Source: an uncultured Eubacteriales bacterium
GTDB lineage: Bacteria; Bacillota; Clostridia; Christensenellales; Aristaeellaceae
Assembly (NCBI GenBank): GCA_900550955.1
Contig: URUF01000014.1
Coordinates: 1-45,592 of the forward strand
Direction: 5' to 3'
DNA length: 45,592 bases
This document shows, one piece after another, positions 37,428 through 45,592 of the stretch. Within the stretch, counting starts at the first letter, position 1. The number at the start of each line of letters is the position of its first letter. The notes below the pieces were generated by a model. The model saw only the letters and a list, made by a program, of their open reading frames with translations, searched no databases and was not told where the DNA came from. The position numbers were made by a program, and so were the translations under genes.

Positions 37428-39281
37428 CTAATAGAACGCTGCGAGCGAGGGGCTGCCCTCCTCGTCCCAAGCAACCTCGTAAACCGTCCAGGGATAGGCC
37501 TCGCCATCCTCGGCCAGCTCGCGCATGGGCGCGAAGAGCAGATGAACGTCGTCAAAGCAGATCACATGGGTAACGCGCTTTTCCCTGAGAAACGCGCGCA
37601 GGGCCTGCGCATCCTCAAGCTGCGGCGTGGGCAGCTCAAAGCGCGTTGGCGCGAAGGCGTAGCGCAAATCCTTGATAAAATCGGAGCTGACCTCCAGCCC
37701 CACCAGCGCGCACGCATCCGGGATTTCCGCCAGCGATTCGGCCCAATCGTGATCCATACGCACGGAGGCCTCTGCGCCCAGGGCGCGATCGTGCTGGATA
37801 TAGCGCTTGGGAATCAGGCTTTCGGCCATGGCGCTCCAGTTTGTGCCAAGCGCCGCGGTTACGGCAAGCGCCGCAAGGCAGGCGGCGGGCCAGGGACCCG
37901 TCCTGCGCGCGGCCTCTCCGGCCAGGATACGCGCGGCCAGCATGGCAAACCCCAGCACGATGGGCGTCATATAGCGCTCCATCAGCAGGATCATTTTGTC
38001 GCGGTGGGCCTGGGTATATACCTCGGTTTCCCAGTAAAACACCGTAAAAAACGAGGCGTACTGCATCAAAACATACCCTGCCGCGGCCAGCGCCATCACA
38101 ATGGCCGCACGCCGCTTCTCCCGCCCGTTACCAAAGGGCAATAGCAGCAGCGCCACGGGCAGGACGCACCATACAAGCAGCGGTATGCGCACGGGCGCGC
38201 TGGTCATATCGTTCATTTCGCCGGTATAAGCGTTGAGAAAGGCGTGCCCTATGGCGTCGGCCACGCCGTCGCCGCCGGCGGGCGGCACGTAAGCGCCGCG
38301 GAGCATTTGCCCAAGCGTGTCCATGAGGTTGGTTGTGTGCATGCCGCCCAGACCCTGCGCGCGGCAAAAGCCCAGCCACGCGCCCAGCGTAACCAGCGGC
38401 GCAAGCCAGCACAGCGCCACGCGCGCGCGCCCCTGCGCGCGGCAGCGGCCCAGGACGGCCATCATAACCATGGCTATCACCGCAAACACAACCCCGATCT
38501 GCTTGATCAAAACCAGGCCGCACAGGCCCAGGGCCACGGCCAGCAGGCCGGGGCCGTCCCGGCGGTTCAGCTCATAGATGCGCACGAGCGTGTATCCAAA
38601 GCAGGCCGCCAGAGCCGTATCCACGCTCAAAACGGCATAGCAGGTGCTGTTGGCCCACGCGGGCAGCGCGAGCAGCGCCGCCGTGGCAAGGGGCGCAAGC
38701 CATACCCGTGTCCAGCGCATGCGGCCCACAAGCGGCAGCAAAAACGCCGCGTAGCAGCTAAACAGCGTCGCGTACAGCGCGGGCTCGCTCCACTCGCCCA
38801 GGGCGTGCAGCACCCACCATTGCAGCACCTGCATACCGGGCAGGTAGCCGCCGAAGGTGGGGTTCAAGTGATGCGCCCCGTCCAGGAAGCCGTTATAGGC
38901 CCATAGGGATTTGGGCATAAGCGCCCAGTGCGCCACGTCGTCGCGCCACCACACAACCATGGGCTGGCAGGCATAGGCATACAGCGCCACAGCCGCGCCA
39001 AAGCACAAAAGGCCCGGCGTAAGCGCATAGGCCGCAAGGCGCCTCCCAAGCTCGCGGGGCGTAAGCCTGCGCGCAAGCAGCGCATAAGCCGCAAGCGCGG
39101 CCACGCCCAAAAGCGCCGCCACGGCCACGCCGTCCATCCAGAATAGGCGGCGCGGCATGGCCAAAAGCGTAAGCAGCAGCATCAGCGCGCACACGGCGGG
39201 CGCAAGCGCCTGCTCAAAGCGCCTGCGCGCGCATACGCAAACCGCGCACACCGTAATGAAAAAGGCCGTGAATTGCAGCAT
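37428..39281 (-). CDS. Large polytopic membrane protein, GT-C-like
   Basis: A 617-residue protein with about 12 membrane helices and a soluble C-terminal domain of about 130 residues. An outside loop near residue 115 carries the acidic pair in VVWWRDDVAHWALMPKSLW, followed by NPTFGGYLPGMQVLQWWV. This is the arrangement seen in GT-C glycosyltransferases that use polyprenyl-linked donors. The C-terminus ends with a short KRVTHVICFDDVHLLF segment. It is similar in style, but not clearly in sequence, to the tandem pair at 23454-26943. AGGAGG lies five bases before the ATG. It is the last gene of the argS-trmH-HAD run. Acceptor and sugar are unknown. Confidence 0.72.
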   Translation of the reverse strand: MLQFTAFFITVCAVCVCARRRFEQALAPAVCALMLLLTLLAMPRRLFWMDGVAVAALLGVAALAAYALLARRLTPRELGRRLAAYALTPGLLCFGAAVALYAYACQPMVVWWRDDVAHWALMPKSLWAYNGFLDGAHHLNPTFGGYLPGMQVLQWWVLHALGEWSEPALYATLFSCYAAFLLPLVGRMRWTRVWLAPLATAALLALPAWANSTCYAVLSVDTALAACFGYTLVRIYELNRRDGPGLLAVALGLCGLVLIKQIGVVFAVIAMVMMAVLGRCRAQGRARVALCWLAPLVTLGAWLGFCRAQGLGGMHTTNLMDTLGQMLRGAYVPPAGGDGVADAIGHAFLNAYTGEMNDMTSAPVRIPLLVWCVLPVALLLLPFGNGREKRRAAIVMALAAAGYVLMQYASFFTVFYWETEVYTQAHRDKMILLMERYMTPIVLGFAMLAARILAGEAARRTGPWPAACLAALAVTAALGTNWSAMAESLIPKRYIQHDRALGAEASVRMDHDWAESLAEIPDACALVGLEVSSDFIKDLRYAFAPTRFELPTPQLEDAQALRAFLREKRVTHVICFDDVHLLFAPMRELAEDGEAYPWTVYEVAWDEEGSPSLAAFY

Positions 39282-39290
39282 AACGCCCTC

Positions 39291-39905
39291 CTAGCGCTCC
39301 AGGGCGTCCAGGTAGGAGCGCAGCCTGGCGATATCCCCATCCAGGTAGCAATAGCCCGTCATGCCCACGCTTTGCGCGCCGTCGATGTTAGCCTGCAAAT
39401 CGTCGATAAACAGGCATTCCTCGGGCGCGAGCCGGAACTTTTCTAACAGGCGCAGATAGATGGCGGGGTCGGGCTTCAAAAGCTTTTCCTCGGCGGAAAC
39501 CAATACCCCGCTGAAGCGCTCCAGATGCTTGATTTTATAGGAAAAATCGTGGAAGCAGTAGCCCGCGTTGCTAAGGATGTACAGGCGGTAGCCCTTGTCC
39601 AGCAGCTCGCCGGTAAGGGTATCCATGCCGCTTTTGGGGTACAGGCCGTCCACATGCCAGTCCTTCAGGATTTCCGCCGCCAGGGCCTTAAGCTCCGGCG
39701 TTTCCAGCCGGGCCTGCGCCAGGGGCAGGTATTCCTTTTCCGTCATCAGGCCGCCGTCGATCATCTGCTTCCATTGGGGGTGCCAAAACAGCTCGTCGCA
39801 CAGGCGCTGGGCGACGGCCCGGTCGCCCGCGTGGCGCAGGCAGGGCAGCAGCGGGTCGTGGTCCAAAAGCACCATGCCCATATCGCATACGATATTGCGA
39901 ATCAT
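39291..39905 (-). CDS. HAD-superfamily hydrolase
   Basis: A 204-residue phosphatase of the YihX-like HAD group. Motif I is VCDMGMVLLDHD (aspartate 8, with glycine instead of the second aspartate, as common in this group). A helical cap is followed by motif II in YILSNAGY, motif III at the lysine of EEKLLKPDPAIY, and motif IV in CLFIDDLQANIDGAQ. It likely dephosphorylates a small metabolite, which is not identifiable here. Its ATG overlaps the stop of the methyltransferase gene by one base (TGATG). Confidence 0.9.
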   Translation of the reverse strand: MIRNIVCDMGMVLLDHDPLLPCLRHAGDRAVAQRLCDELFWHPQWKQMIDGGLMTEKEYLPLAQARLETPELKALAAEILKDWHVDGLYPKSGMDTLTGELLDKGYRLYILSNAGYCFHDFSYKIKHLERFSGVLVSAEEKLLKPDPAIYLRLLEKFRLAPEECLFIDDLQANIDGAQSVGMTGYCYLDGDIARLRSYLDALER

Positions 39906-40696
39906 CAGTCGCTTCCTCCTTCGTGATTCATCAGCTCATACATAAAAATGGCCGCGGCCACCGCCGCGTTCAGCGATTCCGCGCCCCCGCGCATGGGCAG
40001 GCGGTAGCGGTGCGTTGCGGCCTGTACGGCCTTGGGGCTTAGCCCCGCGCCCTCGTTGCCAATGAGCACGCACATCTTGCGCGGAAGGGGCCCGCGGCTG
40101 TAAAATGGCTCGCCGTCCAGCGCGGCGGCAATGGTGGCGTAGCCGCGCGCGGCCAGCGCCTGCGCTGCCTGGGCCGCGTCCGGCACGGCGCACAGGGGCA
40201 CGCGGAACACGCTGCCCATTGTGGCCCTAAGCGCCTTGGGCCCAAACGCGTCCGCGCAGCCGGGCGTGAGGATGCAGCCGTCAAAGCCCGCCGCGTCCAG
40301 CGTGCGCAGCACCGTGCCCACATTGCCGGGATCCTGCACGTTTTCCAGAAGCACCAGCTTGTCGCCAAGCGCGTTAAGCGCCCGCTGCGGCGGCAGCTTG
40401 CACACGGCGGCCACGCCCTGCGGCGTTTTCACCTGCGATATGGCAGAGAGCACGTGCGTCGGCACGGCGTAGAGCTGCGTATGCGCCCCGGCCCTCGCAA
40501 GCAGGGGCGCGTATTCTTCCGCGCGCGCCTCGTCCACAAACAATGCCTCCACGGCGTCCGGGCACATGGCGAGCGCCTCGCCCACCATGTGCTCGCCGTC
40601 CAGAAGGCACGCGCCCCGCGCCGTCCGCTCCCGGGCCGAGCTTAGCGCGCGCGCCGCTTGCACCACGGGGTTTTTGAGGCTGGTCAGCGCTTTCAT
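39905..40696 (-). CDS. TrmH/SpoU-family RNA 2'-O-methyltransferase
   Basis: A 263-residue protein with an N-terminal substrate-binding domain (KNPVVQAARALSSARERTARGACLLDGEHMV) and the C-terminal SPOUT knot. The three SpoU motifs are ENVQDPGNVGTVLRT, CVLIGNEGAGLS and LPMRGGAESLNAAVAAAIFMYE. It should 2'-O-methylate a ribose in tRNA or rRNA. The ATG at 40696 overlaps the argS stop by one base (TGATG), and the preceding GTG at 40699 is less likely. Confidence 0.92.
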   Translation of the reverse strand: MKALTSLKNPVVQAARALSSARERTARGACLLDGEHMVGEALAMCPDAVEALFVDEARAEEYAPLLARAGAHTQLYAVPTHVLSAISQVKTPQGVAAVCKLPPQRALNALGDKLVLLENVQDPGNVGTVLRTLDAAGFDGCILTPGCADAFGPKALRATMGSVFRVPLCAVPDAAQAAQALAARGYATIAAALDGEPFYSRGPLPRKMCVLIGNEGAGLSPKAVQAATHRYRLPMRGGAESLNAAVAAAIFMYELMNHEGGSD

Positions 40697-42420
40697 CACA
40701 TGCGCTCCGGGGCTTCCATGCCAATCAAATACAGGCCGGTTTTGACGGTATCCTTCACGGCGCGGGTCAGGCGCACGCGCGCCTCGCGCACGCCCGCGTC
40801 CTCATCCAGGATGCGGTTTTCATAGTAGAACTTGTTGTAGGCCTTGCACAGCTCGGTTACCGCGCGGGTGATGATGCTGGGCTCGTAGCGGTTGGCGGCC
40901 TCGCGTACCGTTTCCGGGAAGCGGCTTAGCTGCCTAAGCAGCTCCTGGGCAAAATCGTCGCCCAAGGCGCCGTAATCCGGCTGGGCGGCGGGCAGGCCTT
41001 CGGCCTTGCGCAGGGCGGAGCAGCAGCGCGCGTGGGTGTACTGCACATAGGGCCCGGTTTCACCGTCGAAGCTAAGCGCGCGCTCCCAGCTAAAATCAAT
41101 ATCCTTGATGCGATTGTTCTGCAAATCGGCGTACACCACGGCGCCGATGCCCACCTGGCGGGCCACCTCGTCCTTGTTTTCCAGGTCGGGGCTTTTTTCC
41201 TCGATGATGGCGCGGGCCTTTTCAATGGCGCTGTTGAGCAGGTCCTCCAAAAATACCACGTGGCCCTTGCGGGTGGCCAGCGCCTGGCCCTCGTAGGAGA
41301 TCATGCCAAAGGCCACGTGCACCAGGTCCTTGGCCCAGGCGTAGCCCATCTTTTCCACAACCTTGAACCACTGGCGGAAGTGAAGGTCCTGCTGGTAGGC
41401 CACCACGTACAGGCATTTATCAAAGTCGTACTCGTCCTTGCGCCATAGGGCGGCGGCGATATCGCGGGTGGCGTAAAGGGTCGCGCCGTCCTTTTTCAGG
41501 ATCAGGCAGGGGGGCATGCCGGTGGTTTCCTCGTCCAAATCCACAATGGAAGCGCCGTCGCTTACGGTGAGCAGGTTCTTCTTCCTAAGCTCGTCAAGCA
41601 CCCGGCCCATCTTATCGTTGAAGAAGGCCTCGCCGTTGTAGCTGTCAAAGGTTACGCCAAGCAGGTCGTACACGCGCTGGGTATCGCGCAGGGTAAGCTC
41701 CTTAAACCAGGTGAACAGGCCCATGGCCTCTGCGTCGCCATCCTCAATGGCCTTGAACCAGCGGCGGCCCTCGTCCTCCAGGGCGGGGTTGGCCTCGGCC
41801 TCCTCGTGGAAGCGCACGTACAGGCGGGTGAGCGCCTCCACGCCGTCGCGCTCCACCTCCGCTTTATCGCCCCAGAGCTTGTAGGCGCAAATCAGCTTGC
41901 CAAACTGGGTGCCCCAGTCGCCCAGGTAGTTGATGGCGACGGTTCGATAGCCCAAAAAGTCATAGATGCGGCGCAGGCTCTGGCCGATCATGGTGGTGCT
42001 CAAATGGCCGATGTGAAAGCGCTTGGCGATGTTGATGGAGGAAAAGTCCAGGCAGATGGTTTTGCCCTTGCCCTCCTCGCCCGCGCCGTAACGCTCGCCC
42101 TGGGCAAGCACGGCTTCCAGCGTTTTTTGGGCAAAGTTGCCGCGGTTGAGGAAAAAATTGAGGTACCCGCCCTGCTGCCTGGCCTCGCACAGCTCCTTTG
42201 CATCGATGGCCTGGGCCAGCCCGGCGGCGATCTGCGGCGGCCCCATGTGCAGGGCGCGGCTTAGCTTAAAGCAGGGGAAGGCGTAATCGCCCATTTCCTT
42301 TTCCGGCGGGATTTCCAAAAAGCCCGCGATTTCGCCGGGGCCGGGCAGGCCCTCCGCGCCGGGATGCCGGCTTTGAATGGCCTGGTAAATCAGTTGGGCA
42401 AGGCTTTGCTTCGTATCCAT
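40696..42420 (-). CDS. argS: Arginine--tRNA ligase
   Basis: Class I synthetase of 574 residues that charges tRNA-Arg. It has the N-terminal Add1 domain (about 1-110), the Rossmann signature HIGH at 136-139 (FHIGHLSTTMIGQSLRR), no canonical KMSKS (a common ArgRS trait), and the C-terminal DALR anticodon-binding domain ending VKTGLYLIGMEAPERM. GGGAG lies ten bases before the ATG, inside the 3' end of the MATE gene, from which it is separated by three bases. Length is normal for the family. Confidence 0.96.
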   Translation of the reverse strand: MDTKQSLAQLIYQAIQSRHPGAEGLPGPGEIAGFLEIPPEKEMGDYAFPCFKLSRALHMGPPQIAAGLAQAIDAKELCEARQQGGYLNFFLNRGNFAQKTLEAVLAQGERYGAGEEGKGKTICLDFSSINIAKRFHIGHLSTTMIGQSLRRIYDFLGYRTVAINYLGDWGTQFGKLICAYKLWGDKAEVERDGVEALTRLYVRFHEEAEANPALEDEGRRWFKAIEDGDAEAMGLFTWFKELTLRDTQRVYDLLGVTFDSYNGEAFFNDKMGRVLDELRKKNLLTVSDGASIVDLDEETTGMPPCLILKKDGATLYATRDIAAALWRKDEYDFDKCLYVVAYQQDLHFRQWFKVVEKMGYAWAKDLVHVAFGMISYEGQALATRKGHVVFLEDLLNSAIEKARAIIEEKSPDLENKDEVARQVGIGAVVYADLQNNRIKDIDFSWERALSFDGETGPYVQYTHARCCSALRKAEGLPAAQPDYGALGDDFAQELLRQLSRFPETVREAANRYEPSIITRAVTELCKAYNKFYYENRILDEDAGVREARVRLTRAVKDTVKTGLYLIGMEAPERM

Positions 42421-42423
42421 TTG

Positions 42424-43842
42424 TCAAAGACTCCCTTCGGTTTGTGTATGGGGTTGGGCGGCAAAGCGCAACCCGCGCTTCCATTTGCCGCGGCAGTAAA
42501 AGAAAATGCTCATGCCGCAGCCCGCCAGCCATGCCACCAGCAGCGAGCCGTACAGGCACATGGGGTCGCCGGCCGGGTTTTGGGGCGAGCGGGTGAGATA
42601 GGCCCACAGGTAGGCTAACGGCATGCGGATTCCCACAGTTGTGATCACGCTGATCCACATGGGGATGACGGTATCGCCCGCGCCGCGCATAACGCCTTGC
42701 AGCGTTTGCGTAACCGCGAAAGCGATATAGCCCACCGCCAGGATGCGCAGCATGCCCACGCCCATTTGCACGATCTCCCCGGTTTGGGTAAATACGCGCA
42801 TGAGGTTTTGGCCAAACAGGAGGATGAGGCCCACCAGCACCGTGGCCGTGCCCACCGCCAGCATAAGCGTGTCCCTGGCCCCGCGGCGCACGCGCTCCAA
42901 CTGGCGCGCGCCCACATTTTGCCCGGTGAAGGTGGTGGCGGCCACGCCAAAGGTGAAGTTGGGCATCATGGCAAAGCCGTCCACGCGCATGACAGCCGTA
43001 ACCGCCGTAACCACGTTGGGCCCCAGCGAGTTTGTAAGCGACTGCACCAGGATGCTGGACAGGGAAAAGATCATCTGCGTCATGCCGGCGGGCAGGCCCA
43101 GGCGCACGATGCGGCCGGTGATGGGCCTGTCCAGGCGCAGGGTGGAGCGGTTCATATCGATGGTATCGCGCATGCGGTACAGCTTGCGCAGGCACAGCAC
43201 CGCCGATATGCCCTGCGCAAGAATGGTGGCCCAGGCCACGCCGTCGGTGGTCATGCCAAGCAGGGTGATAAAGGCGATATCCAGCACAATGTTCAGCCCC
43301 GAGGCCACCAGCAGGTAGATCAGCGGGCTTACGCTGTCGCCCAGGCCGCGCAGCACGCCGCTTAAAATGCTGTACATGGCCATGCCCGTGATGCCCAGCA
43401 TGATGATGATAAGATAGTCCGAGGCCATATCCAGCATGTTTTCCGGCGTGGAAAGCAGCTGAAGCAGCGGGCGCGAGCAGGTAACGCCAATCACGGTCAT
43501 CACAACGCCGCTAAGCAGGGTGAGGATCACCGTAGCGCCCACGGCGCGGCTAAGGCCCTCCCGGTCGCGCGCGCCAAAGTACTGCGATACCACAATGGTA
43601 GCGCCCGTGGAAATGCCCATGAACAATACGATCATCAAATTGATAACCGGCCCCGCCAGGCCCACGGCTCCCAACGCCGCGTCGCCCACGTAGCGGCCCA
43701 CCACAATGGCGTCCACCGTGTTGTACAGCTGCTGCGCCAGATTGCCCAGCAGCAGGGGAATGGCAAACAGCGTAATCCCCGTAAGGGGCTTGCCCTGCGT
43801 AAGGTCGCGCGGCCCAAACAAGGCTTGGAGTTTTTCAAGCAT
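42424..43842 (-). CDS. MATE-family transporter
   Basis: A 472-residue MATE protein with 12 helices. The N-terminal stretch GKPLTGITLFAIPLLLGNLAQQLYNTVDAIVVGRYVGDAALGAVG and STGATIVVSQYFGARDREG are classic for the DinF/NorM-like Bacillota group. The ATG at 43842 has AAAGGA six bases upstream, and the longer frame to 43890 runs into GC-rich intergenic hairpins. It lies between pyrH and argS in the same direction. The substrate is unknown. It is not closely similar to the MATE protein at 22014-23429. Confidence 0.92.
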   Translation of the reverse strand: MLEKLQALFGPRDLTQGKPLTGITLFAIPLLLGNLAQQLYNTVDAIVVGRYVGDAALGAVGLAGPVINLMIVLFMGISTGATIVVSQYFGARDREGLSRAVGATVILTLLSGVVMTVIGVTCSRPLLQLLSTPENMLDMASDYLIIIMLGITGMAMYSILSGVLRGLGDSVSPLIYLLVASGLNIVLDIAFITLLGMTTDGVAWATILAQGISAVLCLRKLYRMRDTIDMNRSTLRLDRPITGRIVRLGLPAGMTQMIFSLSSILVQSLTNSLGPNVVTAVTAVMRVDGFAMMPNFTFGVAATTFTGQNVGARQLERVRRGARDTLMLAVGTATVLVGLILLFGQNLMRVFTQTGEIVQMGVGMLRILAVGYIAFAVTQTLQGVMRGAGDTVIPMWISVITTVGIRMPLAYLWAYLTRSPQNPAGDPMCLYGSLLVAWLAGCGMSIFFYCRGKWKRGLRFAAQPHTQTEGSL

Positions 43843-43871
43843 GCTAAATCCTTTCAGGGAAATGGGGATGC

Positions 43872-43991
43872 GGGAGGACGCGCCTCCCACGCCCTATGGC
43901 GAAGGGCTTTGCCTTCGCAATCCCGTGGCTGCCCGCGCGCTGCGCGGGCAAGGCGATGACGAAGCGCAGGGTGAAGGGGCTCCATGGAGCC
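43872..43991. repeat. Cluster of four GC-rich hairpins between pyrH and MATE
   Basis: Within the 150-base gap are GGGAGG/CCTCCC (43872-43888), GCGAAGG/CCTTCGC (43899-43918), GCCCGCGC/GCGCGGGC (43931-43949) and the palindrome GGCTCCATGGAGCC (43978-43991). The last one directly follows the pyrH stop. No U-tracts occur, so transcription of the downstream genes is not obviously ended. No gene is seen in the gap. Confidence 0.6.
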
Positions 43992-43992
43992 G

Positions 43993-44706
43993 TTAGGGGT
44001 GCAGGATGGTGCCCATCGTATCCCCCGCGAGCACCTTGAGCACGTTTTCCGGGGGCTCCAGGCCAAACACGCGCACAAGGGGGAAGGCGTTTTCCCTAAG
44101 CATAATGAAGGCCGCCGCGTCCATCACGCGCAGGTCGCGCCCGGAGGCCTCGGCATAGGTGATTTCGGGAATGAGGGTGGCGGACGGGTCGGCGTGCGGG
44201 TCGGCGGTATATACGCCGTCTATGTTTTTGGCCATGAGGATGGCGTCGCATTCCAGCTCGATGGCGCGCAGCACCACGGCGCTGTCCGTGGAAAAGCAGG
44301 GGTTGCCCAGCCCGCAGGCCAGGAACACAATGTACCCGGCCGCAAGGAAGTCGATCGCGCGAACGGTGTTGTAGCTTTCAGCGAAGCGGGGAATATCCAC
44401 GCCGCTCATCACAACGGCCTTTGCGCCCATGTGGGAAAGCGTGTCGCGCATGTACAGGCAGTTTTGCAGGGTGCCCAGCATGCCCATTTGGTCGGCCGCC
44501 ACGGCGCCCATGCGCATGGCCGCGCCGCGGCGGCCGCGCCACACGTTGCCGCCGCCGATTACCACGGCCAGCTCCACGCCCGTTTGCTGAATGCTTAGCA
44601 GCATACGGGCTGTTTCCTCAAATTTTTCATGGCAGAAGCCCTTGCCGTCAACGCCCAGGGCCTCGCCGCTCAGTTTCAAAATCACGCGCTTCAGGGAAGC
44701 CGCCAT
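43993..44706 (-). CDS. pyrH: Uridylate (UMP) kinase
   Basis: Amino acid kinase family enzyme of 237 residues that phosphorylates UMP to UDP. Motifs are KLSGEAL at 11-17, the GGGNVWRG loop at 51-58, the MGMLGTLQN/GVDIPRFAE region, the STDSAVVLRAIELECDAIL stretch and NIDGVYTADP. The ATG at 44706 is preceded by AAAGGATGG, and the frame beyond it runs through the tsf terminator. The tsf-pyrH order is conserved in bacteria. Here frr does not follow, and a MATE gene does instead. Confidence 0.96.
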   Translation of the reverse strand: MAASLKRVILKLSGEALGVDGKGFCHEKFEETARMLLSIQQTGVELAVVIGGGNVWRGRRGAAMRMGAVAADQMGMLGTLQNCLYMRDTLSHMGAKAVVMSGVDIPRFAESYNTVRAIDFLAAGYIVFLACGLGNPCFSTDSAVVLRAIELECDAILMAKNIDGVYTADPHADPSATLIPEITYAEASGRDLRVMDAAAFIMLRENAFPLVRVFGLEPPENVLKVLAGDTMGTILHP

Positions 44707-44736
44707 GGTATCCCATCCTTTCCTGTACATGCAAAG

Positions 44737-44767
44737 AAAAAAGGCACGCAGGCAAAGCCCGCGTGCC
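44737..44767 (-). terminator. Terminator after tsf
   Basis: On the minus strand GGCACGC pairs with GCGTGCC, with an inner GGGC/GCC extension and a short loop, followed by six T residues (44742-44737). It separates tsf from pyrH, so pyrH may rely on read-through or on a promoter that I cannot identify in the 104-base gap. Confidence 0.88.
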
Positions 44768-44810
44768 ACAAGGTCAATGCCTGACCATTCACATCAGGTG
44801 TGAGAGAAGC

Positions 44811-45592
44811 TTACTTCTTGGCGGCCATCTGCGCCGCGATTTCCTCGGCAAAGTTGTCCTGACGCTTCTCGATGCCCTCGCCGCGCTCGAAGCGCTCGAA
44901 ACGCACCACGTCCACGTTCGCGCCAATTTCCTTGGCTACCTCGCCCATCAGCTTCACGATGGACTTGTCCCCGTCCTTTACGAAGGGCTGCTCGAGCAGG
45001 CACACTTCCTTGTAGTACTTCTCGATGCGGCCCTCTACCATCTTGTCCACGATCTTTTCGGGCTTGCCTTCGTTAAGGGCCTGGGCGCGCAGGATTTCGC
45101 GCTCCTTGTTAAGGGCGGCGGTGGGAACCTCGTCCTTGCGCACGTAGGAGGGCTTGGCCGCGGCAATTTGCAGGGCCACGTCATGGTAGAAGGTGCGGAA
45201 CGCGTCGGCCTGGAAGGTGGCGGGCGCGTCGTTGTTCACCTGCAAAAGCACGCCGATTTTGCCGCCCATGTGGATGTAGGATTCCACAACGCCGGTGTTG
45301 GTTTCGTAGCGGGCGAAGCGGCGGATGGAGATTTTTTCGCCGATGGACACGGTAGCGTCGCTCACCAGGTCGGTGATGGTTTTGGATTCGTCATCCACAA
45401 ACTTCTGGCCCATCAGGGCGTCGACATCGGCGGGGTTGGCAACCGCCACATGCTTGGCGATGTTCTTGCAGAAGTTTTTGAAATTATCGGTATTGGCCAC
45501 GAAATCGGTTTCGCAGTTAACCTCCACAATCGCGCCGACGGTCTTGTCCTCGGTTACGTAGTCGATAACCGCGCCCTCGGCGGCGATGCGGC
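44811..45592 (-). CDS. tsf: Elongation factor Ts, 5' truncated by the window edge
   Basis: Guanine-nucleotide exchange factor for EF-Tu. About 260 residues are visible. The frame is open to the window edge, so the first part (including the N-terminal UBA-like domain) is outside. The visible part begins RIAAEGAVIDYVTEDKTVGA and continues to the EF-Ts signature VEVNCETDFVANTD, followed by the dimerisation domain (about SIGEKISIRRFARYETN to QVNNDAPA) and a C-terminal helical stretch ending EEIAAQMAAKK. The GTG at 45527 is an internal valine codon, not the start. It is followed by a strong terminator. Confidence 0.95.
   Translation of the reverse strand, partial: RIAAEGAVIDYVTEDKTVGAIVEVNCETDFVANTDNFKNFCKNIAKHVAVANPADVDALMGQKFVDDESKTITDLVSDATVSIGEKISIRRFARYETNTGVVESYIHMGGKIGVLLQVNNDAPATFQADAFRTFYHDVALQIAAAKPSYVRKDEVPTAALNKEREILRAQALNEGKPEKIVDKMVEGRIEKYYKEVCLLEQPFVKDGDKSIVKLMGEVAKEIGANVDVVRFERFERGEGIEKRQDNFAEEIAAQMAAKK

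Noticed and set aside
42266..43195. 309-codon minus-strand frame across the MATE-argS junction
   Set aside because: Out-of-frame overlap of two well-supported genes, with Arg/His/Gly/Pro-rich composition.

Overview
The window looks like a chromosomal segment of a GC-rich member of the Bacillota, probably an anaerobic gut-type clostridium (Clostridia/Christensenellales-like). This is inferred from gene content rather than a marker phylogeny. The supporting features are a T-box leader on thrS, a LoaP/NusG-type antiterminator heading a polysaccharide operon, VanZ, LytTR+DUF3021, BlaR1-type M56, DUF368, an exported FMN-binding/FAD reductase, and strong Shine-Dalgarno sequences. Almost all genes are on the minus strand. 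Only three clear genes (gtrA, the flavin reductase and DUF368) are on the plus strand. No tRNA, rRNA, CRISPR array or transposase was seen.

Layout from left to right. (1) 1-301 is a non-coding, hairpin-rich stretch with a 65-bp tandem repeat downstream of thrS. (2) 302-2504 holds thrS with its T-box leader and promoter. (3) 2541-4634 holds a macrodomain gene followed, across an intrinsic hairpin, by a VWA-domain gene. (4) 4671-20559 is a probable single ~16-kb capsule/exopolysaccharide operon, with a near-consensus promoter at its right end and a strong terminator at its left end. In transcription order it encodes a LoaP-like antiterminator, an O-antigen-ligase-like protein, a WbpM/CapD-type dehydratase, a PglE-like aminotransferase, a PglC-like phosphoglycosyltransferase, three glycosyltransferases, Wzy, an acyltransferase, Wzx, a UDP-glucuronate epimerase, UDP-glucose dehydrogenase, a left-handed beta-helix protein and VanZ. 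The Wzx/acyltransferase/Wzy/GT4 core is conspicuously AT-rich and looks acquired.

(5) 20639-31004 is a second, nine-gene minus-strand operon plus a divergent gtrA. It pairs a dTDP-3-amino-3,6-dideoxyhexose cassette (ketoisomerase, aminotransferase, GNAT) with a GtrB-like glycosyltransferase and two tandem-duplicated large membrane proteins that could be GT-C enzymes. It ends with a MATE transporter, a diverged amino-acid kinase and a small membrane protein. I read the sugar part as an extracytoplasmic glycosylation system: make the sugar, load it on undecaprenyl phosphate, flip it with GtrA, then transfer it. (6) 31045-33053 is a secreted FMN/FAD reductase with its own promoter and terminator. 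(7) 33129-36370 carries DUF3021+LytTR and an M56 BlaR1-like gene preceded by a broken blaI. (8) 36425-37423 is DUF368 (PopT-type polyprenyl-phosphate transporter).

(9) 37428-45592 is a housekeeping run on the minus strand: tsf (truncated by the window edge), pyrH, a second MATE transporter, argS, a TrmH-family methyltransferase, a HAD hydrolase and another large membrane protein of GT-C appearance. Several starts and stops overlap (ATGA or TGATG). The strongest leads are the Gtr-type glycosylation locus with duplicated putative transferases, the macro-VWA pair behind an attenuator-like hairpin, the LoaP operon leader, and the decayed BlaI next to an intact M56 sensor.
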